NCBI RefSeq assembly: GCF_000299335.2
Contig: NZ_CP004387.1
Location: forward strand, 2,418,001-2,482,000
Direction: 5' to 3'
DNA from: Isoalcanivorax pacificus W11-5
GTDB taxonomy: Bacteria > Pseudomonadota > Gammaproteobacteria > Pseudomonadales > Alcanivoracaceae
Length of the DNA: 64,000 nucleotides
Part shown: positions 31,932 through 41,659 of the stretch, piece after piece
Layout of the letters: each line of letters begins with the position of its first letter
How positions within the stretch are numbered: position 1 is the stretch's first letter
Notes under the pieces: generated by a model
Databases searched by the model: none
What the model saw: the letters and a program-made list of their open reading frames with translations, nothing else
Told to the model about the DNA's origin: nothing
Program-made: the position numbers and the translations under genes

Positions 31932-34900
31932 TTATCGGCGACGACGCAGCCCCAGCAGCGACAGCAGGGCGAGCAACAGGCTGCCTATTGCACCGCCGCT
32001 GCCCACTTTCAATGTCGCATCCGTGATACGGAACTCCGCCTCGGCCACCGCCGACACATTCAGGCCGACTTTGTAGGCCACCACTTTCAGGGTGGTGGTC
32101 TCGGTCAGCAGCAGATGCGTGTTGTTCGCCACTTCCGTGCCGTGGGTCGCGGTGGGCGTACTGCCGTCGGTGGTGTAGCGCAGCATCGCGTCCGGCGTGG
32201 TGCTTTCCAGGCGCACCTGCACGCCACCGGCATAGGTGCCGGCCGGCGGTGTAAAGCGCGGCGTCTCGGCATCCACGGCGGCTTCCAGCACCAGTGCACA
32301 CGGCGTGAGGCAATCCGGCACCGGTACCACGAGCGTGCGGTAATCCACCGCCGACACTTCCAGGCTGTCGTCCGCGCCCACCACCGTCGGCGGGGCAATC
32401 AGCGTAAAGGCACCCAGCGCATCGGTCGTGGCCAGGAAGCGGCCCTGATCGTCTTCCAGCGGCAGCGCGTCACTGCCGCCGCTGGCGCGCAGCAGCGTGA
32501 TGCTGGCGCCGGCAATCACTTCGCTGAGCGGGCCGCTGACGCTGCCCTGATACAGCACGGACTGTTCGGCACGCAGGCTGGCCTCCCCGTCCGGCAGGCC
32601 ACTGGCGCTGCCGGTCAGGATCACGTCACGGCTGGCCGCCAGGGTGTCGAGCAGGCGCAGGCTGAACACGGCCGGGTTGCCGAGCGCGCTGTCGTCCTCG
32701 GCCACGACAGAGGGCTGCGCCAGGTCCAGGCTGTCCGCCGAATCCGGTTGCAGCGTGATCGACGTGCCTGAGGGCGCGCCGGTCACCGCAACAGCGGTCT
32801 GGTTACGGTCGGCGTCACGGCTGAGCAGTACCAGCCGCTGTACAGAGACGCGCAGCGGCACATCAATACTGATCGTCTCGTGCCAGCCGGTGCTCTGGTC
32901 GGTGACGGTGATGTCGTAGGTGCCGGCAAACGCCCCGGTGGACGGCGCGTTGAAGCTGTAGTCACAACTGGCCAGGCCACAGGTGAGTGTTTCACCGTCG
33001 GTGAAACCGGCCGGCCCGCTCACATCAATGGCGTAGCTGCCGCCTTCGCCACCGGCGATCTCGATGCTGCGGCTGCCGCCGGCCTGCACGGGGCCGCCTT
33101 GCGGATCAATGACGGAGAGCGGCGGGTAGACGACCACGATGATCTCTTCCCAGTCGCTCGCCAGATGGGTGGCGCTGCCGGGGAAACGTGCCCGCAGTGA
33201 CAGGCTGCCCACCGTGTCGGCAACACGCTGCAACAGCGCGGTGTCACCCGTGAGCGCCGCACTGTCGAAGGGCTGCCAGGCGTCACCGTCGTGACGTTCA
33301 AAGACGATATTGCCACTCGGCAAGGCACCACTGGCGCTGACCACGGCGGTCACGGTGTAGCTCTCGCCCACCGCCACGGGGCCGTTCTGCGACAGGCTGA
33401 CGCTGGTGGTCAACGGCAGGTTTTCCAGCGCGAAGCTGTCACTGCCGTCAAGGCCGGTGGCCTGCACGACCACCTCGTAACTGCCCACCACGCCATTGGC
33501 CGTGACCGGCAGGGAGGCCTGGCCACTGGCGTCGAGCGTCGCCTGCTGGGCTGCCGGGTTGAGGCTGGCGCCCGTCAGCGGTGCCTGGAAGTCCAGGCGG
33601 CCGCCCGCGACGGGCTCGCCGGAGGCGCTGGCCACGCTGGCCACCAGCGGCGCATCGAAAGCGGCATCAATGGGCGCGCTCTGCTCATCCCCGCTGACCA
33701 GCGTGAGCGTAAAGCCCCGCGACTGGATCGCCCCGGCATCACACCGGGCCACACGCCCTACGCCGCGCTGATCGACGCCCATGCAGAGGCCGGTGTGACC
33801 GGCGCCGATGGCCGCGCTGCCCGGCAGCAGGGCGTAATACGCCAGCTCACCCTGCTCATTGACGGCAGACAGCAGCGGATCACTGTCCAGCGCACCCAGA
33901 TCACCGAAACTGATCAGCGAGCCGGTGACATCCGTGCCGGCCGGCGCGCCGACGACCAACTCACCGGCCGCAGTAGCACCAGCCGCCACCGTGTTGATCA
34001 ACTCCAGGCGGCTCTGTGCCGGCACCATGTGAAGCGCCGTGCCGGACGGCGCATTGTTGTCCATCAGCGTGACGTGCCGCAGGGACAGCAGGCCGTTCAG
34101 GGTGCCACCACCGGACAGGTCGTAGACGCCGTTATCCGAGAACGATATCGCGCCGCCCTGCAGGGTGGCGGTGTTCTGGGCCAGCGTGACGTTCTCCAGC
34201 CACACATTGAACAGCGGCGCCGCCTGGTCAGGCCGCTCGAAGCGCAGCGCGCCACCTTCGTCCGCCTGGTTGCCGGTGGCGGTCACGTTGCGCAGCACCG
34301 CCCGGTTGGTGTCGGGACCGGTCACGGCCACCGCGCCACCCTGCTGCACGGCAATGTTGTCGCGCAGCTGGACGTTCTCCAGCGTCAGGAAGGCGTTGTT
34401 CGCCAGCACCGCACCGCCCTGCCCGGCGCTAAAGCCGTCTTTCAGGATCAGGTGGCGCAGGAGCAGTTCGCCGGTTTCGATACGGAACAGGCGATGGCTG
34501 CCGCCGCCGTTGATTTCGATATCGGCGCCTTCGCCGTCGATCTGCAGGTTGCTCACCAGCAGTTCCGTTCCCGGCTGGATCGCGGTGCCGTCACGGCAGA
34601 CCAGATCCGCCTCGAAGCGCACGGTATTGCCCGCCACGGCATCGGCCAGCACGGTGACCAGCGCACCGTCACCGGTATTGCCGCACTGCGTCACGGTCCA
34701 TTCGGCGTTGGCGGTGGCGACGACGTTGAAGCTCCGGGTCACGGAGGCCGGGGTGTAATTGCCGTCGCCGGACTGGGACGCCGTCACCGTCACCGGGCCA
34801 GGGCCGGTCAGTGTCAGGGTGTCGCCGTCCAGCGTGGCGCGGCCGCTGTCCAGCGTGAAGGTGGCCGGCAGGCCGGCACTGGAGGTGGCCGACAACGTCA

Positions 34901-37900
34901 GGGTGACCGGGCTGCCCGGGTAATCCTGGTCCGCCGGCTGCGGGAAGGTGAGTGTCTGCGAGGCCAGATTGACCACCAGCGTCTGTGTGGTGCTGGCCGG
35001 GTTGTAGTCCTCGTTGCCCACCTGGCGTGCGGTGATGACGGCCGTGCCCGCACCTTCGATGACGGCGGTGCTGCCGCTGATGCTGACCACGCTGGTGTCG
35101 TCACTCTCGAAGGTGACCGGCAGGCCGGCATCACTGCTGGCAGTGAGCGCCAGCGGCGCATCACCGAAGGTGGCCGGGCCCGGCGCGGTAAAGGTGATCA
35201 CCTGGTCGCGCTTGTCGATGGTCAGTGTCTGGCTGACAGGCGTGGCGGCGTTGTAGTTCCCATCCCCGGCCTGCTCGGCGGTGATCGACGTGCTGCCCGC
35301 ACCCACTATGGTCACCTGATCGCCGCTGACCGTGGCCACGCTGGTATCGCTGCTGGTGTAGCTCACGGCCAGCCCGGAGCTGGCGCTGCCACCCAGGCTG
35401 AAGGCGGCGTCGCCCACGGTGCGGTTCGCCAGCGGATCAAAGGAAATGCTCTGGTCGGCTTTTTCGATCACCAGCGTGCCGGTGTTGCCACCGGTATAGA
35501 GCGGGTCGGTGATGGTCACCGCCACGGCATAGCTGCCGGCGTCGGTGGGCACCGTCGCGGCGCCGTCGTAGGTGATGTCGACGCTCAGCCCCACCGGCTC
35601 GGTGACCACGGTCACCGCACGCGGTGTGCCGTCGTACACCTGGGTCAGGTCGTTCAGTTGCACGGTGCCGGCACCGGCTGCCACCACCTGGGCACGCACC
35701 ACGTCGGTGGCGGCCAGATAGTTGGCATCGCCGGCCTGGCTGGCCGTGATATGGGCTGTGCCGACGCCCGTGAATGTAAGGGTGTTGCCGCTGACGCTGG
35801 CCACAGACGGGTCATCGCTGGCGAAGGTCACCGCCAGGCCGCTGCTGCTGGTCGCGCTCAGGGTCACCGCTGCATCACCGTAGGTGCGTTGCGGCAGTGC
35901 ATCGAAGGTGATGGTCTGGCTGGCCTGGCCAATCACCAGAGTGCCGTTGGCACTGCCCTGGTAATTCGCTTCGTTGACAGTCGCCACCACCGCGTAGCTG
36001 CCCACGTCAGTCGGGGCGCTCGCCGCGCCGTCGTAGGTCACGTCCACGGTCAGGTCGGCAGGCGTGGTGGTCACGGTGGCGGCCTGGGCGGCGCCGGTAT
36101 AGGTCGGCGTCAGATCAGAGAGCGTCACGGTGGCTGCGGCCTTGTTCACCACCAGCGTCTGGTCGACATCGGTGGCCGGCAGGTAATCGTCATTGCCGGG
36201 CTGGCTGGCCGTGATGGTGGCGCTGCCCGCGCCGACGATGGTCAGGGTGTTGCCGCTGATCGTGGCGACACTGCTGTCGCTGCTGGCGTAGCTCACCGGC
36301 AGGCCCGCATCGCTGCTGCCTGTCAGGGTCAGCGGTGCATCGCCGAAGGTGACCGGGGCCAGCGCCGCGAAGGTGATCGTCTGGCTGGCCTGGTTCACCG
36401 TGAGCGTCTGGCTGACCGGTGTGGCGGCGTTGTAGTTGCCGTTGCCGGCCTGCCCGGCAGTGATGGATGTCGTCCCCGCACCGACCACGGTGACCTGGTT
36501 GCCGCTGACGGTAGCCACCGTGGTGTCGCTGCTGGTGTAGCTCACCGTCAGGCCGGAGTCGGCACTGCCGGCCAGCGCAAACGGCGCATCCCCCACCGTG
36601 CGCTCGGCCAGGGCGGCAAAACTGATGCTCTGGTCGGCCTTGCTGACCACCAGCGTGCCGCTGGCACTGCCGGTGTAATTGGCGTCGGTGATGGTGGCAA
36701 CCACCGCGTAACTGCCGGCATTGACCGGCACGGTGGCGGCGCCGTCATAGGTCAGGGACACCGCCAGGCCCGCCGGCGTGGTGGTGGCGGTGGCGGCACG
36801 CGCCGTGCCGTCGTACTGCTGTGCGAGGTTGCCCAGCGTGACCGTGGCCGGTTGCCGCGCCACGGTGACCACCTGCGTCAGGGAGGTGGCGGCACTGTAG
36901 TTGGTGTTGCCCGCCTGCGATGCGGTCAGCGTCGCTGACCCGGCGCCGACGATGGTCAGCACGTTGCCGCTGACCGTGAACACATCGGTGTCCGAACTGC
37001 TCAGTGTCACCGGCAGGCCCACGCTGGAGGTGGCCGTCACGGTCACGGCCGGATCACCGAACGTGAGGTTCGTCGGCGGTGTCCAGCTCAGCGTCTGCGG
37101 TGCCTGCTGCACGATATGGTTGGCCGGGGCGGACTCGCTGCCCCGGTAATCCGCATTGCCCGGGAAGGCGGCGCGGAAAGCATGGGTGCCTGCGTTGTAG
37201 CTGTCACCGTCCAGCGTAAACACGGCGCTGTAATCGTTGATCGCCTGGGAAGCGGCCGTCACCCAGGCGGTGCCGTTGTAGTATTCGAGAATCATGTTGC
37301 CGGCCGGCGACGGCCCCGGCGTGGTCAGTTCGGCGGCAATCTGGAAATCCGTGCCGTACACACTGCTGCCCACGGTAATGCCCGTGGCCGTGCGGTAGAG
37401 CACCTTGACCGGATCGTCGGCGTCATCGCCCGCCGCGTCGCCACCGCCCTGCACCGTGACGGTATTGATCAGCGACGTCGCGGCGTTGTCATCCACGGTC
37501 ACCGTGACGATCACCGGCGGGTAGCTCGCGCCTGACGCCAGCAGGTCGTTGCGGGTACAGGTGGCGGTGGCCAGCGTACAGCTCCAGCCGGTGCCACTGA
37601 TCGCAGTAGCCGTCAGCCCCGGCGGCAGAGTGTCCACCAGGGTGACCGCACCCGCGGCGGGGATGGTGGGGCCGTCACCGATGTTCTGTACATCGACGGT
37701 GAACGTCGCGCCTGTCTGTCCTTGATAGAAATCGCCGCTATGGGATTTGCTCACCGACAGTTCCGGTGGCGGGACGACGGTAAAGGTGAAGCTGTGCGTC
37801 CGCTGGCGCTGCTCGCCGTTGTAGCTGCCAGAGATACGCAGCGTGACGTCAGTGCTGCCCCACTCGCCCGGCGCCGGTGTCATGGCCAGGCTGCGCTCGG

Positions 37901-39560
37901 CGCCCGCGCCACTCAACACGAGATTGACCAGCGGCACCAGGGTGGGATTGGAGGACGCGATGACCTCCACCGTGACACCGCCTGACAACGTCACGTCACC
38001 CACCTGAAAATCCACATCGACGGTGGGAACGCCCACCAGCTGGCCCAGCACTTCCTGATCCGGGATCAGCGTCATGGTCGGGTGCGCTTCATACGCGCCG
38101 ATATCCGGCAGCGCCACACCACTGCCGGCGGCGATCAACTGCCGTGGCCAGCCGCGCTGGTCGGTGGCGGGCAGGGTGCCGGAATCCAGCCCGGCGTCCA
38201 GCGCCGGGCTGCCGTTGTCCAGCGCGTGGGTGCGTGTCCACCCATGGTAGTCAGCCAGCGGCAGCAGGCGCGCATCGGCCACGTCGAGCTGGTTGCCATT
38301 CACCCCATCGGCCAGCCCCGTGGCCACACCGGGGCCAAACAGGTTGTGGGCACTGGCGGGCGCCAGCGGTCCGCGTGCGTTGTCCGCCACCGTTCCGGTG
38401 CCGCCCAGGTTATCGGCCACCAGCGTATTCCGCAGCACGGTCGGCGCCAGGTCAGAGACCACATGCAGGCCGCCGCCCTGTTCACCGGGGGTGCCGTAGG
38501 TTTTCGCGGCGCGGTTGCTGGCCACTGTGACGTGCAGCAATTCCGCACCGGCACCCCCGAGCGGCGCCAGGCGCAGGCCACCGGCGCTGCCATCGGCTTC
38601 GTTGCCGGAGAAGGTGCTGTTGATAATGCTGACCGTGCCGGTGTAATCCGACACACCGAGGCCGCCGACCTGGCCGCCCGTGCCGCCAGACTGCTCTGCA
38701 CGGTTGCCCGCCACGGTGGTCCGTTCGATCTCCACGCTGGTCGACATACCCGACAACAGCGCGCCGCCGTAACCCTGCGCACGGTTGTCCTCGATGACGA
38801 CATCGGTCAGTTCCACTTCCGGTGTTTCCACCACCACCAGCGCACCGGCGGCGCCGGACGGGAAGCCGTCTTTGACGACGCGGTTATTGCGGAAGACCGA
38901 TTTTGAAATGCTGACCCGGGCACCAAAATACGCGGCAATGGCGCCGCCGTTGCCGCCGGCCATGGCCACCGCATTGTCGGCAAACACGCTGTTGTAGATC
39001 GTCAGGGTGCCGTTGTTCTCGCCGCCGACGGTATCTTCGCCGTCCCAGTCGATGGCGCCGCCATAGAGCGAGGTGGTGTTGTAGCCGTGGCGAACCGTCA
39101 ACGCGGCAAGGTAGGTGTCGAAGCTGTTGTCATAATCCGGATTGATCAGCATGACCTGACCATTGCCCGGCTGGAATGCCTCATTCCCCGCCTGCAAAAT
39201 GGTCTGTGAAGGGTCGCCCTCCTGATCGCCGCTGCTGCCAATCAGGCGAATATTGCGGCGCAACTCGAGCGGTGTACTCAGCGTATAAGTGCCAGCCGGG
39301 ATGGCGACGGTAATGACCGCAGGGGCGCCATCGTCCATGGCATTGGCTTCATTGATCGCCGCGCGCACGCTGCACAGCCCCGCTGTGGCACAACTGGTGC
39401 CCGTCGTCGTGTCATCGGTGGTGTTCACATTGAACGTCAGGTCCGCCTGCGCCAGTGCGCTGACGCACCACAGCAGCGTACCGAACAACGCTGTCAGCCA
39501 CTGTCCCCGGACAGCCTTGCACACTGACGGGCGTCCTGCCCCGATGATTGCCGCATCCAT
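31932..39560 (-). CDS. Giant secreted beta-helix/Ig-repeat surface protein with GlyGly-CTERM-like tail
   Basis: The gene encodes 2542 residues. A signal peptide (LTALFGTLLWCVSALAQA) leads into a right-handed beta-helix region (about 40-520) with the CSVRAAINEAN motif of polymorphic-outer-membrane/choice-of-anchor-Q proteins. A DUF11-like unit (about 595-720) follows. Then come ten tandem Ig-like units (about 815-1612): seven of the form GLPVxxSSD..VAxVSGN.LTIVGAG..ITASQ and three MBG-type units (TYDGAATVPT..GSYAV). A second beta-helix spans about 1620-1940, then beta-sandwich units, and a chitobiase-C-like unit near 2432-2507 (YTTDGSTPTATHGTE). The end, GSGGAIGSLLLALLSLLGLR then arginines, resembles the GlyGly-CTERM signal processed by rhombosortase in type II secretors. 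The start ATG has a GGGGTG site. It lies 71 bases after the third collar gene. Confidence 0.9.
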   Translation of the reverse strand: MDAAIIGAGRPSVCKAVRGQWLTALFGTLLWCVSALAQADLTFNVNTTDDTTTGTSCATAGLCSVRAAINEANAMDDGAPAVITVAIPAGTYTLSTPLELRRNIRLIGSSGDQEGDPSQTILQAGNEAFQPGNGQVMLINPDYDNSFDTYLAALTVRHGYNTTSLYGGAIDWDGEDTVGGENNGTLTIYNSVFADNAVAMAGGNGGAIAAYFGARVSISKSVFRNNRVVKDGFPSGAAGALVVVETPEVELTDVVIEDNRAQGYGGALLSGMSTSVEIERTTVAGNRAEQSGGTGGQVGGLGVSDYTGTVSIINSTFSGNEADGSAGGLRLAPLGGAGAELLHVTVASNRAAKTYGTPGEQGGGLHVVSDLAPTVLRNTLVADNLGGTGTVADNARGPLAPASAHNLFGPGVATGLADGVNGNQLDVADARLLPLADYHGWTRTHALDNGSPALDAGLDSGTLPATDQRGWPRQLIAAGSGVALPDIGAYEAHPTMTLIPDQEVLGQLVGVPTVDVDFQVGDVTLSGGVTVEVIASSNPTLVPLVNLVLSGAGAERSLAMTPAPGEWGSTDVTLRISGSYNGEQRQRTHSFTFTVVPPPELSVSKSHSGDFYQGQTGATFTVDVQNIGDGPTIPAAGAVTLVDTLPPGLTATAISGTGWSCTLATATCTRNDLLASGASYPPVIVTVTVDDNAATSLINTVTVQGGGDAAGDDADDPVKVLYRTATGITVGSSVYGTDFQIAAELTTPGPSPAGNMILEYYNGTAWVTAASQAINDYSAVFTLDGDSYNAGTHAFRAAFPGNADYRGSESAPANHIVQQAPQTLSWTPPTNLTFGDPAVTVTATSSVGLPVTLSSSDTDVFTVSGNVLTIVGAGSATLTASQAGNTNYSAATSLTQVVTVARQPATVTLGNLAQQYDGTARAATATTTPAGLAVSLTYDGAATVPVNAGSYAVVATITDANYTGSASGTLVVSKADQSISFAALAERTVGDAPFALAGSADSGLTVSYTSSDTTVATVSGNQVTVVGAGTTSITAGQAGNGNYNAATPVSQTLTVNQASQTITFAALAPVTFGDAPLTLTGSSDAGLPVSYASSDSSVATISGNTLTIVGAGSATITASQPGNDDYLPATDVDQTLVVNKAAATVTLSDLTPTYTGAAQAATVTTTPADLTVDVTYDGAASAPTDVGSYAVVATVNEANYQGSANGTLVIGQASQTITFDALPQRTYGDAAVTLSATSSSGLAVTFASDDPSVASVSGNTLTFTGVGTAHITASQAGDANYLAATDVVRAQVVAAGAGTVQLNDLTQVYDGTPRAVTVVTEPVGLSVDITYDGAATVPTDAGSYAVAVTITDPLYTGGNTGTLVIEKADQSISFDPLANRTVGDAAFSLGGSASSGLAVSYTSSDTSVATVSGDQVTIVGAGSTSITAEQAGDGNYNAATPVSQTLTIDKRDQVITFTAPGPATFGDAPLALTASSDAGLPVTFESDDTSVVSISGSTAVIEGAGTAVITARQVGNEDYNPASTTQTLVVNLASQTLTFPQPADQDYPGSPVTLTLSATSSAGLPATFTLDSGRATLDGDTLTLTGPGPVTVTASQSGDGNYTPASVTRSFNVVATANAEWTVTQCGNTGDGALVTVLADAVAGNTVRFEADLVCRDGTAIQPGTELLVSNLQIDGEGADIEINGGGSHRLFRIETGELLLRHLILKDGFSAGQGGAVLANNAFLTLENVQLRDNIAVQQGGAVAVTGPDTNRAVLRNVTATGNQADEGGALRFERPDQAAPLFNVWLENVTLAQNTATLQGGAISFSDNGVYDLSGGGTLNGLLSLRHVTLMDNNAPSGTALHMVPAQSRLELINTVAAGATAAGELVVGAPAGTDVTGSLISFGDLGALDSDPLLSAVNEQGELAYYALLPGSAAIGAGHTGLCMGVDQRGVGRVARCDAGAIQSRGFTLTLVSGDEQSAPIDAAFDAPLVASVASASGEPVAGGRLDFQAPLTGASLNPAAQQATLDASGQASLPVTANGVVGSYEVVVQATGLDGSDSFALENLPLTTSVSLSQNGPVAVGESYTVTAVVSASGALPSGNIVFERHDGDAWQPFDSAALTGDTALLQRVADTVGSLSLRARFPGSATHLASDWEEIIVVVYPPLSVIDPQGGPVQAGGSRSIEIAGGEGGSYAIDVSGPAGFTDGETLTCGLASCDYSFNAPSTGAFAGTYDITVTDQSTGWHETISIDVPLRVSVQRLVLLSRDADRNQTAVAVTGAPSGTSITLQPDSADSLDLAQPSVVAEDDSALGNPAVFSLRLLDTLAASRDVILTGSASGLPDGEASLRAEQSVLYQGSVSGPLSEVIAGASITLLRASGGSDALPLEDDQGRFLATTDALGAFTLIAPPTVVGADDSLEVSAVDYRTLVVPVPDCLTPCALVLEAAVDAETPRFTPPAGTYAGGVQVRLESTTPDAMLRYTTDGSTPTATHGTEVANNTHLLLTETTTLKVVAYKVGLNVSAVAEAEFRITDATLKVGSGGAIGSLLLALLSLLGLRRRR
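34720..37115 (-). repeat. Tandem Ig-like coding repeats within the giant gene
   Basis: About 2.4 kb encode ten units of 70-85 residues in the order A-M-A-A-M-A-M-A-A-A, where A has the VSGNxLTIVGAG core and M the DLTxxYDGxxxAxxVTTxP core. The units are recognisably related at DNA level, especially the two that read KADQSISF and the pair that read QASQTITF. Recombination or copy-number change and assembly errors are therefore possible here. Confidence 0.85.
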
Positions 39561-39631
39561 GAATTCACCCCGAAAAAGAATATTGTTGTTTACCCGCCGC
39601 CCCTGCGGCACTCGACAAAGCCCGTCAAACA

Positions 39632-40156
39632 TCAGGTCCGTGGCGGGAACACCCCTTGCAGCGCAATGCAGAAATAAACCCCCAGATACGGCTGCCGGTT
39701 GTTATGCGGCAGGCTGCCACCGGTCGGCCCCAACGCGTTGGGCGACATCTCGGTGTCCGGCGCGGCAGCGGTGTACGCCACGGCATTCGCCCGGCGATCA
39801 CCTGTCCAGACGTTACCCGAGGGTGACAGCGAGGTCGGCGAGGCCTGCGCTGCCGACAGTGTGTGCACATGCGCCGGGATTTCGGTGGTCAGCAAGGTGA
39901 CCGAAGACTGGCCGCCCTGCTCGCCCAGGTCATACAGCGACAGACCTGGCGCCTGCCCGGGCTGCAGCGGCGTCCGGCCCTGCAGGTCCGGCAAGGCAAA
40001 GTTGCTTTTACCGTCGCCACCATAGGTGGTGCCCAGCAGCGAAAAGAGCGCCGTGTTCTGCGACAGCGGCAATATCTGGCCATCGCACCAGGCCCAGCCT
40101 TTCGGTGCGAAATTGAACGGGAACATGCGGATTTCTGCGACAAAAGGATCAGCCAT
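39632..40156 (-). CDS. Phage-tail-collar / microcystin-dependent-protein-like protein (third of three)
   Basis: This 174-residue protein has the tail-collar domain near its start: EIRMFPFNFAPKGWAWCDGQ, ILPLSQNTALFSLLGTTYGG, then FALPDLQGRTPLQPGQAPGL. A variable Thr/Ser-rich part and a closing helix (SLPHNNRQPYLGVYFCIALQ) follow. The domain forms the receptor-binding collar of tail fibres, and a bacterial subgroup is annotated as microcystin-dependent protein MdpB. No signal peptide is present. It shares the motif order of its two upstream neighbours (gaps of 12 and 21 bases), so the three are diverged tandem duplicates in one operon with the giant surface protein. Confidence 0.9.
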   Translation of the reverse strand: MADPFVAEIRMFPFNFAPKGWAWCDGQILPLSQNTALFSLLGTTYGGDGKSNFALPDLQGRTPLQPGQAPGLSLYDLGEQGGQSSVTLLTTEIPAHVHTLSAAQASPTSLSPSGNVWTGDRRANAVAYTAAAPDTEMSPNALGPTGGSLPHNNRQPYLGVYFCIALQGVFPPRT

Positions 40157-40168
40157 GTGCTCGCTCTC

Positions 40169-40666
40169 TCAGTTGGGGCTGGGGAAAATGCCCTGCAGGG
40201 CAACGCAGAACGATAGGGTCAGCGACGGCTGCATATTGGTGTGCGCCTGACTGCCGCCGATATTCGACACCAGTGAATTGGACAAGCCGGTGTTGGCATC
40301 GGCCCGGAACATGTTTTCCGACGTGCGCGCCCAGGTCTTGCCGGCCGGGCTGCGCTCGGTGCTGACGCCGGAATGCACGCGTACCGCATGGCCGTGCGCC
40401 GGCAGTTCCGACAGCGACAGCGTGACCTCCATCGCCCCGCCCCGCTGCCCGAGCGTGACGTCGCCGCCGACATGCACCGGCACCCGGGCACGCATGTCCG
40501 GCAGGGCAAAATTGACGCGCCCGTCGCCACCAAAGGTGGTGCCCAGCAGGGAAAACAGCGCCTGGTTCTGGTTGATGGGCAGCAACTGTCCGTTGCACAG
40601 CGCCCAACCCTTGGGTGCGAACACGAACGAAAACATCCTGAATTCTGAAAGGAATGGCTCTGCCAT
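40169..40666 (-). CDS. Phage-tail-collar / microcystin-dependent-protein-like protein (second of three)
   Basis: This 165-residue paralogue has FRMFSFVFAPKGWALCNGQL, LPINQNQALFSLLGTTFGGD, VNFALPDMRARVPVHVGGDV and the same C-terminal motif (MQPSLTLSFCVALQGIFPSP). The conserved core differs from its neighbours mainly in the middle (VRVHSGVSTERSPAGKTWAR), where receptor-contacting residues of collar proteins usually vary. No export signal is seen. It lies in the middle of the three-gene run, and the short spacings indicate a single transcript. Confidence 0.9.
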   Translation of the reverse strand: MAEPFLSEFRMFSFVFAPKGWALCNGQLLPINQNQALFSLLGTTFGGDGRVNFALPDMRARVPVHVGGDVTLGQRGGAMEVTLSLSELPAHGHAVRVHSGVSTERSPAGKTWARTSENMFRADANTGLSNSLVSNIGGSQAHTNMQPSLTLSFCVALQGIFPSPN

Positions 40667-40687
40667 GACCGCCTGCTCCGTCGCTTG

Positions 40688-41191
40688 TCAGGTCGGGCTC
40701 GGGAAAATCCCGAACAACGAGATGATGAAATTCAGCCCCAGATAGGGCATGCGGTTTTCATGGGGCTGGCTGCCACCGGTCTGCTGCACCAGGTCATTGC
40801 GCAGCGCGACCAGGGGTGCCCCCGCAGCGGCATAGCTGGGCGAGGGCCCCGCCGCCCAGACGTTGCCGGCCGGGGTGTTGGACGTGCCTTCCAGCGAACT
40901 CGCCGAGGGAAAATGGCGGTGCGGCGGTATCTGGTTGACCGTCAGGGTCACCTGTTCCACCCCGGTCGTTTCCGCCAGGATAAAACCGTTGCCCTGATGC
41001 ATCGGCAGCCGGCCACGCATGTCCGGCAGGGCGAAGGTCGAAAAGCCGTCGCCGCCGTAGGTCGTGCCGATCAGTTGAAACAGGGTTTCATTTTCGGAGA
41101 TCGGGAGTAACTGCCCATCACAGAACATCCAGCCCGCCGGCGCGAAGTTGCCGGCGAAGAGGCGAATTTCCCCTACATAGGGTTGCGCCAT
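40688..41191 (-). CDS. Phage-tail-collar / microcystin-dependent-protein-like protein (first of three)
   Basis: This 167-residue paralogue has EIRLFAGNFAPAGWMFCDGQ, LLPISENETLFQLIGTTYGG, FALPDMRGRLPMHQGNGFIL and the end HENRMPYLGLNFIISLFGIF. GVEQVTLTVNQIPPHRHFPS is the most typical form of the family's middle block, including the PxHxH element that binds metal in fibre tips. It starts 13 bases after the DUF6916-like lipoprotein gene. Together with the next two genes it could form a trimeric or mixed fibre tip. Confidence 0.92.
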   Translation of the reverse strand: MAQPYVGEIRLFAGNFAPAGWMFCDGQLLPISENETLFQLIGTTYGGDGFSTFALPDMRGRLPMHQGNGFILAETTGVEQVTLTVNQIPPHRHFPSASSLEGTSNTPAGNVWAAGPSPSYAAAGAPLVALRNDLVQQTGGSQPHENRMPYLGLNFIISLFGIFPSPT

Positions 41192-41204
41192 GTCTTACCC
41201 TCCC

Positions 41205-41630
41205 TCACACGGCCGGCGGCGTGTTCGCCACCAGCAGGTGGCTGAACGCCGCGGAATAAAACTGGTGTACACCGTCATCACGCCCACCCTGCAGAAACAG
41301 CGCCATTTCACCGAGCGTGCGGTGCGTGAGGCGGCGCATGCCGTCCCCCAGATTGCTGCCCGCCGGCAGGGCAAACGTCAGCAGGAACTGTTCCAGCGAC
41401 GGGTCCATGGTGTTGTCCACCAGGCTGACAAGCTCGGCATCGACCGAACCGTAGAGCGGGTGCTCGACATAAAACACGTCACCCTCGCGGCCACGAAAAT
41501 GGCGCGCGCGCCCGATCGGCTCGTTGGCCGAGACCGGCGCCGGCGCCCCCTGGCTACCGCCGCCCCCACCACAGGCACTGAGCACCACCGGTGTGGCGAT
41601 CAGGCCGGCAATAAAGGTTCGTCTTTCCAT
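41205..41630 (-). CDS. DUF6916-like lipoprotein
   Basis: This 141-residue protein has a lipoprotein signal (RRTFIAGLIATPVVLSAC): an RR pair near the N-terminus, so Tat export is possible, and the lipobox VLSAC, then a glycine run (GGGGGS). The mature domain (FRGREGDVFYVEHPLYGSVD, LEQFLLTFALPAGSNLGDGM, LTHRTLGEMALFLQGGRDDG) parallels the next gene upstream and fits the DUF6916 pattern, so the two are anchored and unanchored versions of one domain. It lies in the same operon as the collar genes and may tether the assembly to a membrane. Confidence 0.82.
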   Translation of the reverse strand: MERRTFIAGLIATPVVLSACGGGGGSQGAPAPVSANEPIGRARHFRGREGDVFYVEHPLYGSVDAELVSLVDNTMDPSLEQFLLTFALPAGSNLGDGMRRLTHRTLGEMALFLQGGRDDGVHQFYSAAFSHLLVANTPPAV

Positions 41631-41659
41631 GCTGCCCCCGTTTCAGATCGCTGGATCTG

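Noticed and set aside
33291-36938. A 1215-codon open frame on the + strand opposite the giant surface-protein gene
   Set aside because: It is the antisense shadow of GC-rich repeat coding DNA. Its translation is low-complexity Gly/Arg/His/Ala-rich with no recognisable domain, and it has no ribosome site.
39632-41191. Collar genes considered as part of a prophage or tailocin
   Set aside because: No integrase, capsid, terminase, sheath, tube, baseplate or lysis gene adjoins them, and the flanks are ordinary chromosomal genes.
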